Shown here piece by piece: positions 1 through 7,231 of a stretch of 64,000 nucleotides of DNA. Where the stretch lies: NCBI GenBank assembly GCA_050259235.1, contig JBLNAG010000001.1, forward strand, positions 186,001 through 250,000, in the 5' to 3' direction. A model generated the notes under the pieces. That model saw nothing but the letters and a program-made list of their open reading frames with translations, made no database searches and was not told where the DNA came from. Both the position numbers and the translations under genes were made by a program. The stretch is from UBA5364 sp050259235. GTDB lineage: Bacteria > Bacillota_I > Bacilli_A > RF39 > UBA660. The stretch's first letter is position 1, and each line of letters starts with the position of its first letter.

Positions 1-99
1 ATGACAATATATACCCGCTTTTTTGGCAAATATAAAGTGACCAAGTTCATGTACAAATATTGTTACTCCCAAAATAAGAATAAAATAAACAATTGTCAT
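1..99 (-). CDS. rseP: RseP/RasP site-2 zinc metalloprotease, N-terminal fragment
   Basis: Only the first 33 codons are in the window; the rest lies beyond position 1. The start ATG (97-99) follows a perfect AGGAGG ribosome site. The peptide has a hydrophobic first segment leading into HELGH, the HExxH zinc site of the M50 intramembrane proteases, followed by FIFAKKAG as in RseP/RasP. In this family the protease cuts anti-sigma factors and signal peptide remnants in the membrane. It starts 12 bases after the cdsA stop, matching the uppS-cdsA-(dxr)-rasP order of Bacillus, although dxr is missing here. Confidence 0.85.
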   Translation of the reverse strand, partial: MTIVYFILILGVTIFVHELGHFIFAKKAGIYCH

Positions 100-111
100 A
101 ATAACCTCCTA

Positions 112-912
112 TTATAAGATTGAGATAAAAAACATAAAACCTAATAATACAAATATAATACTATCTAATCTATCTAATACTCCCCCATGTCCAGGCATAA
201 TATTAGAAAAATCTTTCTTATTATAAAATCTTTTCATTGATGAGAAGAATAAATCTCCAAATTCACCAATTAAAGATAAGAAAGTTGTAATTAAAATAAC
301 TAACCATATAGATATTTCAGGATTAATTACAGTATGATAAAACATTGTTCCAACAAACACTCCCATTATAGTACCACCTATTAAACCTTCCCAAGTTTTC
401 TTAGGTGAAATTACTTCTAATAGTTTATGTTTACCAACTAACATACCTGTAACTAAAGCAAAAGTGTCAGTAATAATCGTTATTAAGAATAAATATATTA
501 TAATATTCAAACTTTCTTGTCTTAAACAAATTAATAGTAACATTGATAAGGCTAAAAAGAAAACCCCACCAATTAAATAAAAAGCATCATTTACATTATA
601 TTTATCTTGATCATGATATAACACTGTAGGTAATAAAAATGATAAAAATAAAGCTGCTAAAATAGTATAATCTATATTTAAAGTAACTGTTTCACTTTGT
701 AACCCAAATAAAAGAATAAGAGTTAAAAAGGTATATGAAATAAATTGAATAAATGTAGGAGTCTTTCTCTTGGTATCCTTTACATCCATAAATTCTTTTA
801 ACCCAATAATCGATAATATAAAGACTGCTATATTAAAAATAGTACCTCCAATAATAAAAATAGGTACAAAAATAGCGAGTGCTACTATTGCACTAATCAC
901 TCTTTTTTTCAT
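112..912 (-). CDS. cdsA: Phosphatidate cytidylyltransferase CdsA
   Basis: This membrane enzyme makes CDP-diacylglycerol from phosphatidate and CTP, the branch point for phospholipids. The 266-aa protein is mostly hydrophobic helices. It ends with the CdsA signature SMKRFYNKKDFSNIMPGHGG followed by VLDR, which binds metal and CTP, so it looks intact. The frame is open to 927, but ATG 912 is preferred because GGAGG lies 8 bases upstream of it. The gene overlaps the end of uppS by 20 bases, indicating translational coupling. Lipid and undecaprenyl carrier synthesis are thus linked with the downstream rseP. Confidence 0.95.
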   Translation of the reverse strand: MKKRVISAIVALAIFVPIFIIGGTIFNIAVFILSIIGLKEFMDVKDTKRKTPTFIQFISYTFLTLILLFGLQSETVTLNIDYTILAALFLSFLLPTVLYHDQDKYNVNDAFYLIGGVFFLALSMLLLICLRQESLNIIIYLFLITIITDTFALVTGMLVGKHKLLEVISPKKTWEGLIGGTIMGVFVGTMFYHTVINPEISIWLVILITTFLSLIGEFGDLFFSSMKRFYNKKDFSNIMPGHGGVLDRLDSIIFVLLGFMFFISIL

Positions 913-1624
913 AATTAATTCCTCCAAATCTGCGATCTCTTTCAGTATAATCTAAAATTGCTTTATCAAATTCTTTTTTATTAAAATCTGGAAAATAAGT
1001 AGGCGTAAAATAAAATTCTGCATAAGACATTTGCCATAACATAAAATTACTAATACGATATTCACCACTTGTTCTAATTAATAAATCCATTGGTGGTAGA
1101 TCATTATATAAGTATTTTTTAAATATTTCTTCATCTAAATTTTCAATTTCAAGTTTATTATTTATAGCATCGTTATTTATCTTTTTACATGCATCTATTA
1201 TTTCACTATGACCACCATAATTTAAGCAAAAATTAACAATTCCCCCAGTATTATTTTTAGTCATTTCTGTCATTTCATCCATAGTATCAAGAACACTTTT
1301 TTTTAAAGGCTCTCTTCTACCTGAAAATATTATTTTTATATTATCTTTTTGATATTTTTTACGATCTTTTTTAAATTTACTAGTAAATAAATCCATTAAA
1401 TAATCTACTTCTTCTTTACTTCTTTTAAAGTTTTCAGTAGAAAATACATATAGACTTAATACTTTTATACCTTTAGACAAAACATATCTAGTAAGCTTTT
1501 CTAAATTATCTGCTCCTGCTTTATGTCCAAAACTTCTAGATAATCCTCTTTTTTTGGCCCATCTTCCGTTGCCATCTACAATAATACCAACATGATCTGG
1601 TATTTTTAAATTGTCGTAATTCAT
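893..1624 (-). CDS. uppS: Undecaprenyl diphosphate synthase (isoprenyl transferase)
   Basis: This cytosolic cis-prenyltransferase adds isopentenyl units to farnesyl diphosphate to make the C55 carrier for peptidoglycan and wall polymers. The 243-aa length is typical. Near the N-terminus is VDGNGRWAKKRG with the catalytic Asp at residue 17, followed by GHKAGADNL. The C-terminal substrate motif RTSGEYRISNFMLWQ runs into YAEFYFTPTYFPDF. A GAGGT ribosome site precedes the ATG. It is first of a uppS-cdsA-rseP run and is separated from the upstream khpA by a terminator. Confidence 0.96.
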   Translation of the reverse strand: MNYDNLKIPDHVGIIVDGNGRWAKKRGLSRSFGHKAGADNLEKLTRYVLSKGIKVLSLYVFSTENFKRSKEEVDYLMDLFTSKFKKDRKKYQKDNIKIIFSGRREPLKKSVLDTMDEMTEMTKNNTGGIVNFCLNYGGHSEIIDACKKINNDAINNKLEIENLDEEIFKKYLYNDLPPMDLLIRTSGEYRISNFMLWQMSYAEFYFTPTYFPDFNKKEFDKAILDYTERDRRFGGINYEKKSD

Positions 1625-1677
1625 AAGAACCTCACTATCTATATAATATTATAATACATTCTTATCATTTATACAAG

Positions 1678-1702
1678 AAAAAAGAAGCCATGCTTCTTTT
1701 AA
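1678..1702 (-). terminator. Intrinsic terminator of rpsP-khpA
   Basis: On the minus strand the stem AAAAGAAGC / GCTTCTTTT with loop ATG is followed by more T. The khpA stop codon overlaps the start of the stem. Confidence 0.85.
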
Positions 1703-1944
1703 AATGAATCTATATTTATTCGAACTTTCTTTTCGCCATTAGTATAGGCTGATGCTTGAACAATGGTTCTAATTGAATTAGCGATATTACCGCCTTTTCC
1801 AATAATAGCTCCCATTTCATCCTCATTAACTAAGACTTGGATAATCATTGTATCATCCTCATCATCGAATTGTTTTACAGACACCATATCAGGATCTTTA
1901 ACTAAACTTTTTACTAAAAATTCTGTTAATTCTACCATCTTCAT
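1699..1944 (-). CDS. khpA: KH-domain RNA-binding protein KhpA
   Basis: This small 81-aa single KH-domain protein (YlqC/KhpA family) has the GKGG nucleic-acid loop at residues 49-52 within GAIIGKGGNIANSIRTIV. KhpA pairs with KhpB and binds many RNAs, affecting cell division and elongation in Gram-positives. It starts 2 bases after the rpsP stop, the same rpsP-ylqC order as in Bacillus, but rimM and trmD do not follow. Two ATGs lie 6 bases apart; the first is used here although its ribosome site is weak, which fits translation coupled to rpsP. Confidence 0.93.
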   Translation of the reverse strand: MKMVELTEFLVKSLVKDPDMVSVKQFDDEDDTMIIQVLVNEDEMGAIIGKGGNIANSIRTIVQASAYTNGEKKVRINIDSF

Positions 1945-1946
1945 AA

Positions 1947-2222
1947 TTATTTAGTTTCTTTCTTTGAATTGTGGAATTTTTCCATAATTCCTTTTTTACT
2001 AAATAAATCTCTAACAGTATCTGTAGGTATAGCACCATTTTGTAACCATTTCATAGCTACTTCTTCATTAACTGTGATTTCAGCTGGTGTTTTAATAGGA
2101 TCATAAGTACCTATTAATTCAATAAACTTTCCATCTCTTGGACTTCTTGAATCAGCTGCTACTATACGATAGAAAGGTTTTTTAGTTGCTCCCATTCTTT
2201 TTAATCTTAATTTAACTGCCAT
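1947..2222 (-). CDS. rpsP: 30S ribosomal protein S16
   Basis: The 91-aa protein starts MAVKLRLKRMGATKKPFYR, the S16 signature, followed by VAADSRSPRDGKFIE and GTYDP. S16 binds 16S rRNA and is needed for 30S assembly. A strong GGAGGG ribosome site lies 6 bases before the ATG. It forms a two-gene unit with khpA, ending at the terminator near 1690. Confidence 0.98.
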   Translation of the reverse strand: MAVKLRLKRMGATKKPFYRIVAADSRSPRDGKFIELIGTYDPIKTPAEITVNEEVAMKWLQNGAIPTDTVRDLFSKKGIMEKFHNSKKETK

Positions 2223-2256
2223 TTGTTTCCCTCCATTTCTTTAAAACATTTTAACA

Positions 2257-2295
2257 CAAAAAAAAGGAAGTGTCAACCATATATTGTTGACACTT
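2257..2295 (-). terminator. Intrinsic terminator of cotE
   Basis: A 10-bp perfect stem, AAGTGTCAAC / GTTGACACTT on the minus strand with an 8-base AT loop, is followed by a run of T (positions 2257-2265). It isolates cotE from rpsP. Confidence 0.93.
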
Positions 2296-2297
2296 AA

Positions 2298-2828
2298 TTA
2301 TATGAATTTTTCCGTTACACTTTCTTCAATTTCTTTTTCGATTTTTTCGTCAACTTCATCTTCTATTTCATCCCAAGGTTCTTCGTCATCTTCAACTGAT
2401 ATCTTTATTTTAGTTTCTCCGACTATTTCTACACCTAATTCTTTTTCAATATCAAATTTAATAACACCGTCTTCAATATCAACCTTAGAACATGTAGGTT
2501 GTTTTAATGTTCTAACAATAATATCAGTGTCTCCGGATAAATCATCACTAGCTTTTGTCTTAACATTGAATAATTCATTATAATCTATTCTTTCATTTAA
2601 TACACTAGTTTTACTATCATTATCATATGAGTACCAGATATTTACATCACATGATCCATCAACACCGACTTTATCACCTGATTTATATCCTTTAAATTTG
2701 TGATTTATTATCCAACAACCTAATACATTGGTAGGATTATTATCTGCATTAATACTATAATTGTTCTTAAAATATTTTTTGCCTTTCCCAATAATAGATT
2801 TTGTAACTATTTCTTTATATGATGCCAC
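2298..2828 (-). CDS. cotE: CotE-like outer spore coat morphogenetic protein
   Basis: The protein matches Bacillus CotE along its length: an N-terminal ASYKEIVTKSIIGKGKKY block, LGCWIINHKFKG, the VNIWYSY motif, KTSVLNERIDY, a conserved LKQPTCSKV stretch, VGETKI, and a very acidic C-terminal tail. In Bacillus, CotE forms the layer between inner and outer spore coat and recruits the outer coat proteins. A GTG at 2843 also opens the frame. GTG 2828 is preferred: AGAGGTGAT lies just upstream and the start then aligns with CotE, giving 176 aa against about 181. In Bacillus cotE sits beside miaB, which is about 5 kb away here. The function in this organism is inferred. Confidence 0.9.
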   Translation of the reverse strand: MASYKEIVTKSIIGKGKKYFKNNYSINADNNPTNVLGCWIINHKFKGYKSGDKVGVDGSCDVNIWYSYDNDSKTSVLNERIDYNELFNVKTKASDDLSGDTDIIVRTLKQPTCSKVDIEDGVIKFDIEKELGVEIVGETKIKISVEDDEEPWDEIEDEVDEKIEKEIEESVTEKFI

Positions 2829-2874
2829 TTTATCACCTCTCACTTTAATATATGAAAGTCTATAAAAAAGTTAA

Positions 2875-2902
2875 CAAAAAAGTAGTTATAAAACTACTTT
2901 TT
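2875..2902 (-). terminator. Intrinsic terminator of the 2915-3694 lipoprotein gene
   Basis: The minus-strand stem AAAAAGTAGTT / AACTACTTTTT with an ATAA-type loop leads into T6. The same GTAGTT-type stem recurs at 6155. Confidence 0.88.
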
Positions 2903-2914
2903 CATAATACATTA

Positions 2915-3694
2915 CTACTCTTCTATTTCTACTGCACTATCTATAATATGTTGAGGTATTGTAATTGTTCCGACATTATTGAAATCATAAAAATCCAATT
3001 GCATTTTAAATTTATTTACTTTTACTTCAATATTTGTTTCAGGATCGGTATAGGTAATAGCATTTGATAAATCCATTACTAAAGAAGTAATATAATTATC
3101 TTCATTTATATAAATATCAATCGCTAAATCACCCGTTATTTTATAATTATCATCAACCACTTCACTATCTAACAATTCATTAAAAGCTAACAATATTTCT
3201 TTTGTACTTTCCTTATCTAAAGTAATTACATAGTGAGTAATTCCATTTTCCGTTTCTTTTTCTTCAAGTTTTACATTGTCTGTAACTGTATCAATGATTT
3301 CAGACACTGCATCATTTTGATCATCTAATTCTTCCACAGGTTCACTTTCTTTTAACCAATCACCTGCACCATTAACTTTCGTATAATAAGTTTCTATATC
3401 ATCATTCATACTAATATACATATCAAGAAATGCAGTAATGTCTAACATATTCATTTTAGTATACATATAGGCAGTTCCATTTTTATTATCAAATTCTCCA
3501 TTACTATCAACTTTGGTAACAAATGTTTCCCCTTCAACATCCATCTCAATATCCATCTTTATATTGGTACGACAACTATCTACTTCATCCGTCTTTTCAC
3601 TAGCTTTCATAATTCTTTCGCCTGCTGATAAACTACATCCAGATACAAGTAATATTACACCTAACAACAAACTTCCAATTTTAAAGCTTTTCAT
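2915..3694 (-). CDS. Lipoprotein, DUF6612/LolA-like fold suspected
   Basis: The 259-aa protein has a lipoprotein signal peptide with lipobox LVSGC at about residues 16-20, so it should be anchored on the outer membrane face through Cys20. The rest is acidic and alternates beta-type segments: a repeated MDIEMDVEGETF-like strand, TAYMYTKMNM, then an IDTVTDNVKL block. This resembles the LppX/LolA-like lipoproteins of Gram-positives (DUF6612 type), but I cannot confirm the family. It has its own promoter (TTGTCA, 17 bp, TATAAT) and terminator, so it is monocistronic. No binding partner is suggested by its neighbours. Confidence 0.75.
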   Translation of the reverse strand: MKSFKIGSLLLGVILLVSGCSLSAGERIMKASEKTDEVDSCRTNIKMDIEMDVEGETFVTKVDSNGEFDNKNGTAYMYTKMNMLDITAFLDMYISMNDDIETYYTKVNGAGDWLKESEPVEELDDQNDAVSEIIDTVTDNVKLEEKETENGITHYVITLDKESTKEILLAFNELLDSEVVDDNYKITGDLAIDIYINEDNYITSLVMDLSNAITYTDPETNIEVKVNKFKMQLDFYDFNNVGTITIPQHIIDSAVEIEE

Positions 3695-3716
3695 TCCCTT
3701 ACCTCTTTCTAAAACA

Positions 3717-3745
3717 ATTATACTTCAAATAAATATTAATGACAA
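3717..3745 (-). promoter_or_regulatory. Sigma-A-type promoter of the lipoprotein gene
   Basis: Minus strand: TTGTCA (3740-3745), 17-bp spacer, TATAAT (3717-3722). It lies about 25 bases upstream of the start codon. Confidence 0.7.
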
Positions 3746-3856
3746 TATAATTGTCAATTTTTGCCAATTATATAAATCTTCTTACTAATAAATTTCATAG
3801 CATATAAATATATATGATATAATTAAAACATAGAATACCATTTTGGAGGATGTACT

Positions 3857-4738
3857 ATGAAAAGAATTATCTATTTATCATTAGCTATAATTATTTTTAT
3901 TGCTTCATCAGTTGTAATATTTATTGTTCTTAATAAAGATACCACTATTACTCCACCACCTATTGTTGAATATAAGAAACCTACCGTTCCGTATGGTTGG
4001 GAATATCTAAATGATTGGCAAAAAAAATTATATGAAGTAATTGAAGGTGGAACATTACAAGTTGGTGATACTTACAATCTTAATGGCGAAAGGAAACTAG
4101 AAGATGCAAAATTAGTTGTTGATTTATACTATCAAAATAATCCAGTTAGAGATCCTAGAACTTATAATGTAATAGAGAATGAGAAACTAGTATCACATCC
4201 TAATGATAGTTCTCTCACCTACTACGTTGGTTTAGGTACAACTAATAAAATAAACGTATCACAATGGGGTCATTCAAATTTTGATGAAGAATTAAGAAAA
4301 ATTAGTGAAATAGACAAAAAAACTAATGAAATATTATCGCTCATACCTAACAATTCAACTGACTTTGAAAAAATTAAAATAATTTATGATTATTTTATAA
4401 CAAACATTAAATATGATTACGATAGTTATTATTATCTTGAAGAAGGAACTGCTACCAATGATTTTACCGAGTCATCAACTGCATATGGTGCTTTAATTAA
4501 TGGTAAAGCAATCTGTGAAGGAATTGCTAGAGCATTTTATTATGTTGCTAACAAAGCAGGTATATATACCTTACTTGTAAAATCTGTTTCAAGAAATCAC
4601 GCTTGGAACATTGTTTGGTTAAAAGGAAAATATTATAGACTTGATGCTACTTGGCAAGCTTTTTTAACGTATGATGACTACGAGGGAAATTTTGTAAACG
4701 GTGTATCACTACCAGATACTAAACACAATTATGAATAG
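3857..4738 (+). CDS. Membrane-anchored transglutaminase-like protein
   Basis: The 293-aa protein has one N-terminal membrane segment (about residues 4-26) and is otherwise predicted outside. The C-terminal half is a transglutaminase-like (papain-fold) domain with the full Cys-His-Asp triad: Cys220 in AICEGIARAF, His248 in RNHAWNIVW, and Asp263 in RLDATW. Proteins of this type act as surface cross-linkers or cysteine peptidases; the substrate here is unknown. The start follows GGAGG by 8 bases. It is one of the few plus-strand genes and converges on the 4763-6055 pair, sharing a terminator with it. Confidence 0.88.
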   Translation: MKRIIYLSLAIIIFIASSVVIFIVLNKDTTITPPPIVEYKKPTVPYGWEYLNDWQKKLYEVIEGGTLQVGDTYNLNGERKLEDAKLVVDLYYQNNPVRDPRTYNVIENEKLVSHPNDSSLTYYVGLGTTNKINVSQWGHSNFDEELRKISEIDKKTNEILSLIPNNSTDFEKIKIIYDYFITNIKYDYDSYYYLEEGTATNDFTESSTAYGALINGKAICEGIARAFYYVANKAGIYTLLVKSVSRNHAWNIVWLKGKYYRLDATWQAFLTYDDYEGNFVNGVSLPDTKHNYE

Positions 4739-4770
4739 AAAAAAGGAATGAATTTCATTCCTTTATTTTT
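4737..4770. terminator. Bidirectional terminator between convergent genes
   Basis: The near-perfect palindrome AAAGGAATG / CATTCCTTT (4742-4764) is flanked by A-rich sequence on the left and T7 on the right, so it can work in both directions. The minus gene's stop (4763-4765) overlaps its edge. Confidence 0.92.
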
Positions 4771-5404
4771 TTGTATATATTATTTTTTCTAAAATCAGGT
4801 TATTATCAGAATATTTTAAATAAATATCTGTTGTTCCTAATAATTTAAACTGGTCTTTTCCTTCTATTGGTGGACCCATATATAAACATTCTTCGTAATT
4901 ATAATGAACTATTACTTGATTATTTTTTATCTCCATTGATTTATAATGATTAACTGGTCCTGGTACTCCCAAAGAAACAAGTGTAGAAGTAAAGATATCT
5001 CCATTTTTGGATATAGTTGCCTCATCTTTTATTGATGAAGTGTATTTACCTTCTTTAAGTTGAAAATTTTTCTTTCCAAAAAAATTTTCTACAAATTTTT
5101 GTATTTCATTATTTGAAGCACTAGCACCTCTATTTAACTTCTCATACATTACAATAAAAGTTATATCTTCATCACTAAATTGATTATAAGTTTTTGCTGT
5201 CAATAAAACTGCTGTCCATTTCAAATAGACTTTTATATCTTCTTCTTGTAATTCCTCTAAACTATTTAATGTTTTACCAAATAAAGTTATTTTATAATTA
5301 TTGGTATTTTGTTTTCTGTTAAAGTATTCTATAGTAATGATTATTCCAATTATTATTAATAAAATAGAAATAATTGTGATAAATATTAAATTCTTTTTAT
5401 TCAT
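4763..5404 (-). CDS. Unknown single-pass membrane protein (tandem paralogue B)
   Basis: This 213-aa protein has an N-terminal membrane anchor (about residues 6-26) and a predicted extracellular domain that I do not recognise. It is clearly paralogous to the gene directly upstream (5420-6055). Shared blocks are LFGKTLNSLEE, QFSDEDIT, QKFVENFFGKKNFQLKEGKY, a NxVIVHYxY strand, LYMGPPIEGKDQFKL and LKYSDNNLILEKIIYTK. It starts 16 bases after that gene's stop, so the two are one operon produced by tandem duplication. No catalytic motif is evident; the small alpha/beta domain could bind a ligand or another surface protein. Confidence 0.75.
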   Translation of the reverse strand: MNKKNLIFITIISILLIIIGIIITIEYFNRKQNTNNYKITLFGKTLNSLEELQEEDIKVYLKWTAVLLTAKTYNQFSDEDITFIVMYEKLNRGASASNNEIQKFVENFFGKKNFQLKEGKYTSSIKDEATISKNGDIFTSTLVSLGVPGPVNHYKSMEIKNNQVIVHYNYEECLYMGPPIEGKDQFKLLGTTDIYLKYSDNNLILEKIIYTKK

Positions 5405-5419
5405 TATAATTACATCCTC

Positions 5420-6055
5420 TCACTCTTTTGTATATATTATTTTTTCCAAAATTAGATTATTATTAGAATATTTTAAATAAATATCTGTTGTCCCATATAA
5501 TTCAAATTGTTCTTCTCCTTCAATTGGAGGCCCTAAATAAAGAACTTTTTTATAATCATAATGAACAATAACTTGATTACCTTCAACTTCCATTGATTTG
5601 TAGTAATTATTTGTTCCTTCTATTCCTCTTCCAGGAATACTAGTAGTAAAGTTATCTCCATTTTTAACTATTGTTATTTCATCACCTATTGATGAATTAT
5701 ATTTTCCTTCTTTAAGTTGAAAGTTTTTCTTTCCAAAAGTTTTTTCTACAAATTTTTGTACTTCAGTGTTAGAAACATTTTTATAATTTAATAGTTCATA
5801 AGCTATATAAATAGTTATATCATTATCGCTAAATTGTTCATAGGTTTTCTCACGAAATAATAATCTTACCATATTCAAATAATCTTGTATATCAGATTCT
5901 TTGATTTCTTCTAAACTATTTATTGTTTTGCCAAATAGTTCTATTTTATTATCTTCACGTTTTTTATCATATACATCTTTGATGATTAAATAAACTGACA
6001 AAGTAATAAATATTAATAATAGAATTGTAACAATAATTTTAAAACTGTTTTTCAT
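5420..6055 (-). CDS. Unknown single-pass membrane protein (tandem paralogue A)
   Basis: This 211-aa protein is homologous to the 4763-5404 product over its whole length: an N-terminal anchor, then LFGKTINSLEE, QFSDNDIT, a conserved FGKKNFQLKEGKY block and LYLGPPIEGEEQF. The frame is open to 6073, but ATG 6055 is preferred because AAAGGAG lies a few bases upstream and falls inside the longer reading. It ends in TGA where its paralogue ends in TAA after the same YTK motif, direct evidence that TGA is read as stop. A promoter-like TTGTAA-17-TAAAAT lies upstream. Function unknown. Confidence 0.75.
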   Translation of the reverse strand: MKNSFKIIVTILLLIFITLSVYLIIKDVYDKKREDNKIELFGKTINSLEEIKESDIQDYLNMVRLLFREKTYEQFSDNDITIYIAYELLNYKNVSNTEVQKFVEKTFGKKNFQLKEGKYNSSIGDEITIVKNGDNFTTSIPGRGIEGTNNYYKSMEVEGNQVIVHYDYKKVLYLGPPIEGEEQFELYGTTDIYLKYSNNNLILEKIIYTKE

Positions 6056-6087
6056 TTTTTCTCCTTTCGACATTTCTCTACAATTAA

Positions 6088-6116
6088 ATTTTACTACTTA
6101 AAGTTTATGTTTACAA
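6088..6116 (-). promoter_or_regulatory. Probable promoter of the paralogue pair
   Basis: Minus strand: TTGTAA (6111-6116), 17-bp spacer, TAAAAT (6088-6093), about 33 bases upstream of the ATG at 6055. Confidence 0.55.
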
Positions 6117-6152
6117 CAAATAATTAGTAATTTACCAATTTTGAAAATCTGC

Positions 6153-6181
6153 AATAAAAAAGTAGTTTTAACTACTTTTTC
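6153..6181 (-). terminator. Intrinsic terminator of the polysaccharide deacetylase gene
   Basis: The stem AAAAAGTAGTT / AACTACTTTTT is followed by T on the minus strand. The TAG stop of the gene (6172-6174) is part of the stem. Confidence 0.9.
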
Positions 6182-7152
6182 TTATAATATTGTTTTCCAT
6201 CTTCTAGTTTGCTACCTCCAAATAATTCATCAATAGTAACAAACTCATAACCTTTTTCTTTTAAAAGTGGTAAAACCATTTTAACTGCATCAATAGTTGG
6301 TTTATATACATCATGCATTATGATAATAGATCCATCTTCAATATTTTCAATAATAATTTGTACTTCTGACTTACTATTTCTACTTTCCCAATCTCTAGTA
6401 TCAATACTCCACATAATTAATGGATAATCAACACTTTCCTTAACTTGTTTATTAACATTTCCATATGGAGGTCTTACAAGGGTTTGAGTTATATTATATT
6501 TAGCTAATAAAGATTTTGTTGCTTCTAATTCTTTAATTAATTTTTCATTTGTCATTTTAGTAAAATCACTATGACTAACTCCATGACTTCCAATTTGATG
6601 GCCACCATCTTTAATATCTTCAATTGTACTAGCATATTGATCAATTTTAGAACCTAAGATAAAGAAAGTAGCTTCAGCATTATTTTCTTTTAAAATTGCT
6701 AATAGTTCTTCTGTATATTTACTTGGACCATCATCAAAAGTAAACGCAACTTTCTTTGTTGTTTCTACAACTGCTTCATTCTTTGTTGGATCAGGTTTAG
6801 TATCATTTTTTGGTTCTACTTTACTCTCTTCTGGTTTAGTAACTACTGGCGTTGGTGAAGGTTCTGCTTCACTATTAATTGGAGTTTCCACTTCGGTATT
6901 TGTAATTGGTGTAGGCATAATATCTTCTTTTGCATCAATATTATTACTTTCAGTCGGAAATATATCATCATTATCATCTTTTAAATCAGGTGTTACTGTA
7001 CCACTATTATCTTCAGTAAAATACTTATGATAAAAGTATTCCATCTTAGTAGCTAAACCTTTTTTATCTTTACTTATAAATGGTAATAACATCAAAACTG
7101 CTAAAATTAAAGCTATTAAACGACGACGATAAGCATTTCTTTGTTTTTTCAT
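6172..7152 (-). CDS. Membrane-anchored polysaccharide deacetylase (NodB domain)
   Basis: The 326-aa protein has a short basic cytosolic tail, one membrane segment (about residues 11-28), a Thr/Pro/Glu-rich linker (about 50-130) that may span the wall, and a C-terminal NodB domain. All catalytic motifs are present: TFDDGP (138-143), SHGVSH with the metal histidines His190 and His194, RPPYG, DTRDW and IIMHD. Such enzymes remove N-acetyl groups from peptidoglycan or other surface glycans, often giving lysozyme resistance; the exact substrate is not visible. A TTGTAA-16-TATAAT promoter and AGAGGTGA ribosome site precede it. Confidence 0.93.
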   Translation of the reverse strand: MKKQRNAYRRRLIALILAVLMLLPFISKDKKGLATKMEYFYHKYFTEDNSGTVTPDLKDDNDDIFPTESNNIDAKEDIMPTPITNTEVETPINSEAEPSPTPVVTKPEESKVEPKNDTKPDPTKNEAVVETTKKVAFTFDDGPSKYTEELLAILKENNAEATFFILGSKIDQYASTIEDIKDGGHQIGSHGVSHSDFTKMTNEKLIKELEATKSLLAKYNITQTLVRPPYGNVNKQVKESVDYPLIMWSIDTRDWESRNSKSEVQIIIENIEDGSIIIMHDVYKPTIDAVKMVLPLLKEKGYEFVTIDELFGGSKLEDGKQYYKKK

Positions 7153-7174
7153 ACTTCACCTCTAAATTAGAAAT

Positions 7175-7202
7175 ATTATAGCACATTATAATTATATTAC
7201 AA
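7175..7202 (-). promoter_or_regulatory. Promoter of the polysaccharide deacetylase gene
   Basis: Minus strand: TTGTAA (7197-7202), 16-bp spacer, TATAAT (7175-7180). It lies at the edge of the miaB terminator. Confidence 0.65.
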
Positions 7203-7231
7203 TTAAAAAAATATGTGTTATTCACATATTT
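7202..7231 (-). terminator. Intrinsic terminator of miaB
   Basis: The stem AAATATGTG / CACATATTT is followed by T7 on the minus strand. The miaB TAA stop (7218-7220) lies in the loop. Confidence 0.88.

Noticed and set aside
770..955. Plus-strand frame opposite the cdsA/uppS junction
   Set aside because: It lies wholly over two conserved minus-strand genes and has no ribosome site.
5420..5422. Possible recoding of TGA as Trp, given the Mollicutes-like AT content
   Set aside because: TGA ends a gene exactly where its paralogue ends with TAA, Trp is encoded by TGG throughout, and the conserved proteins are full length under the standard code.
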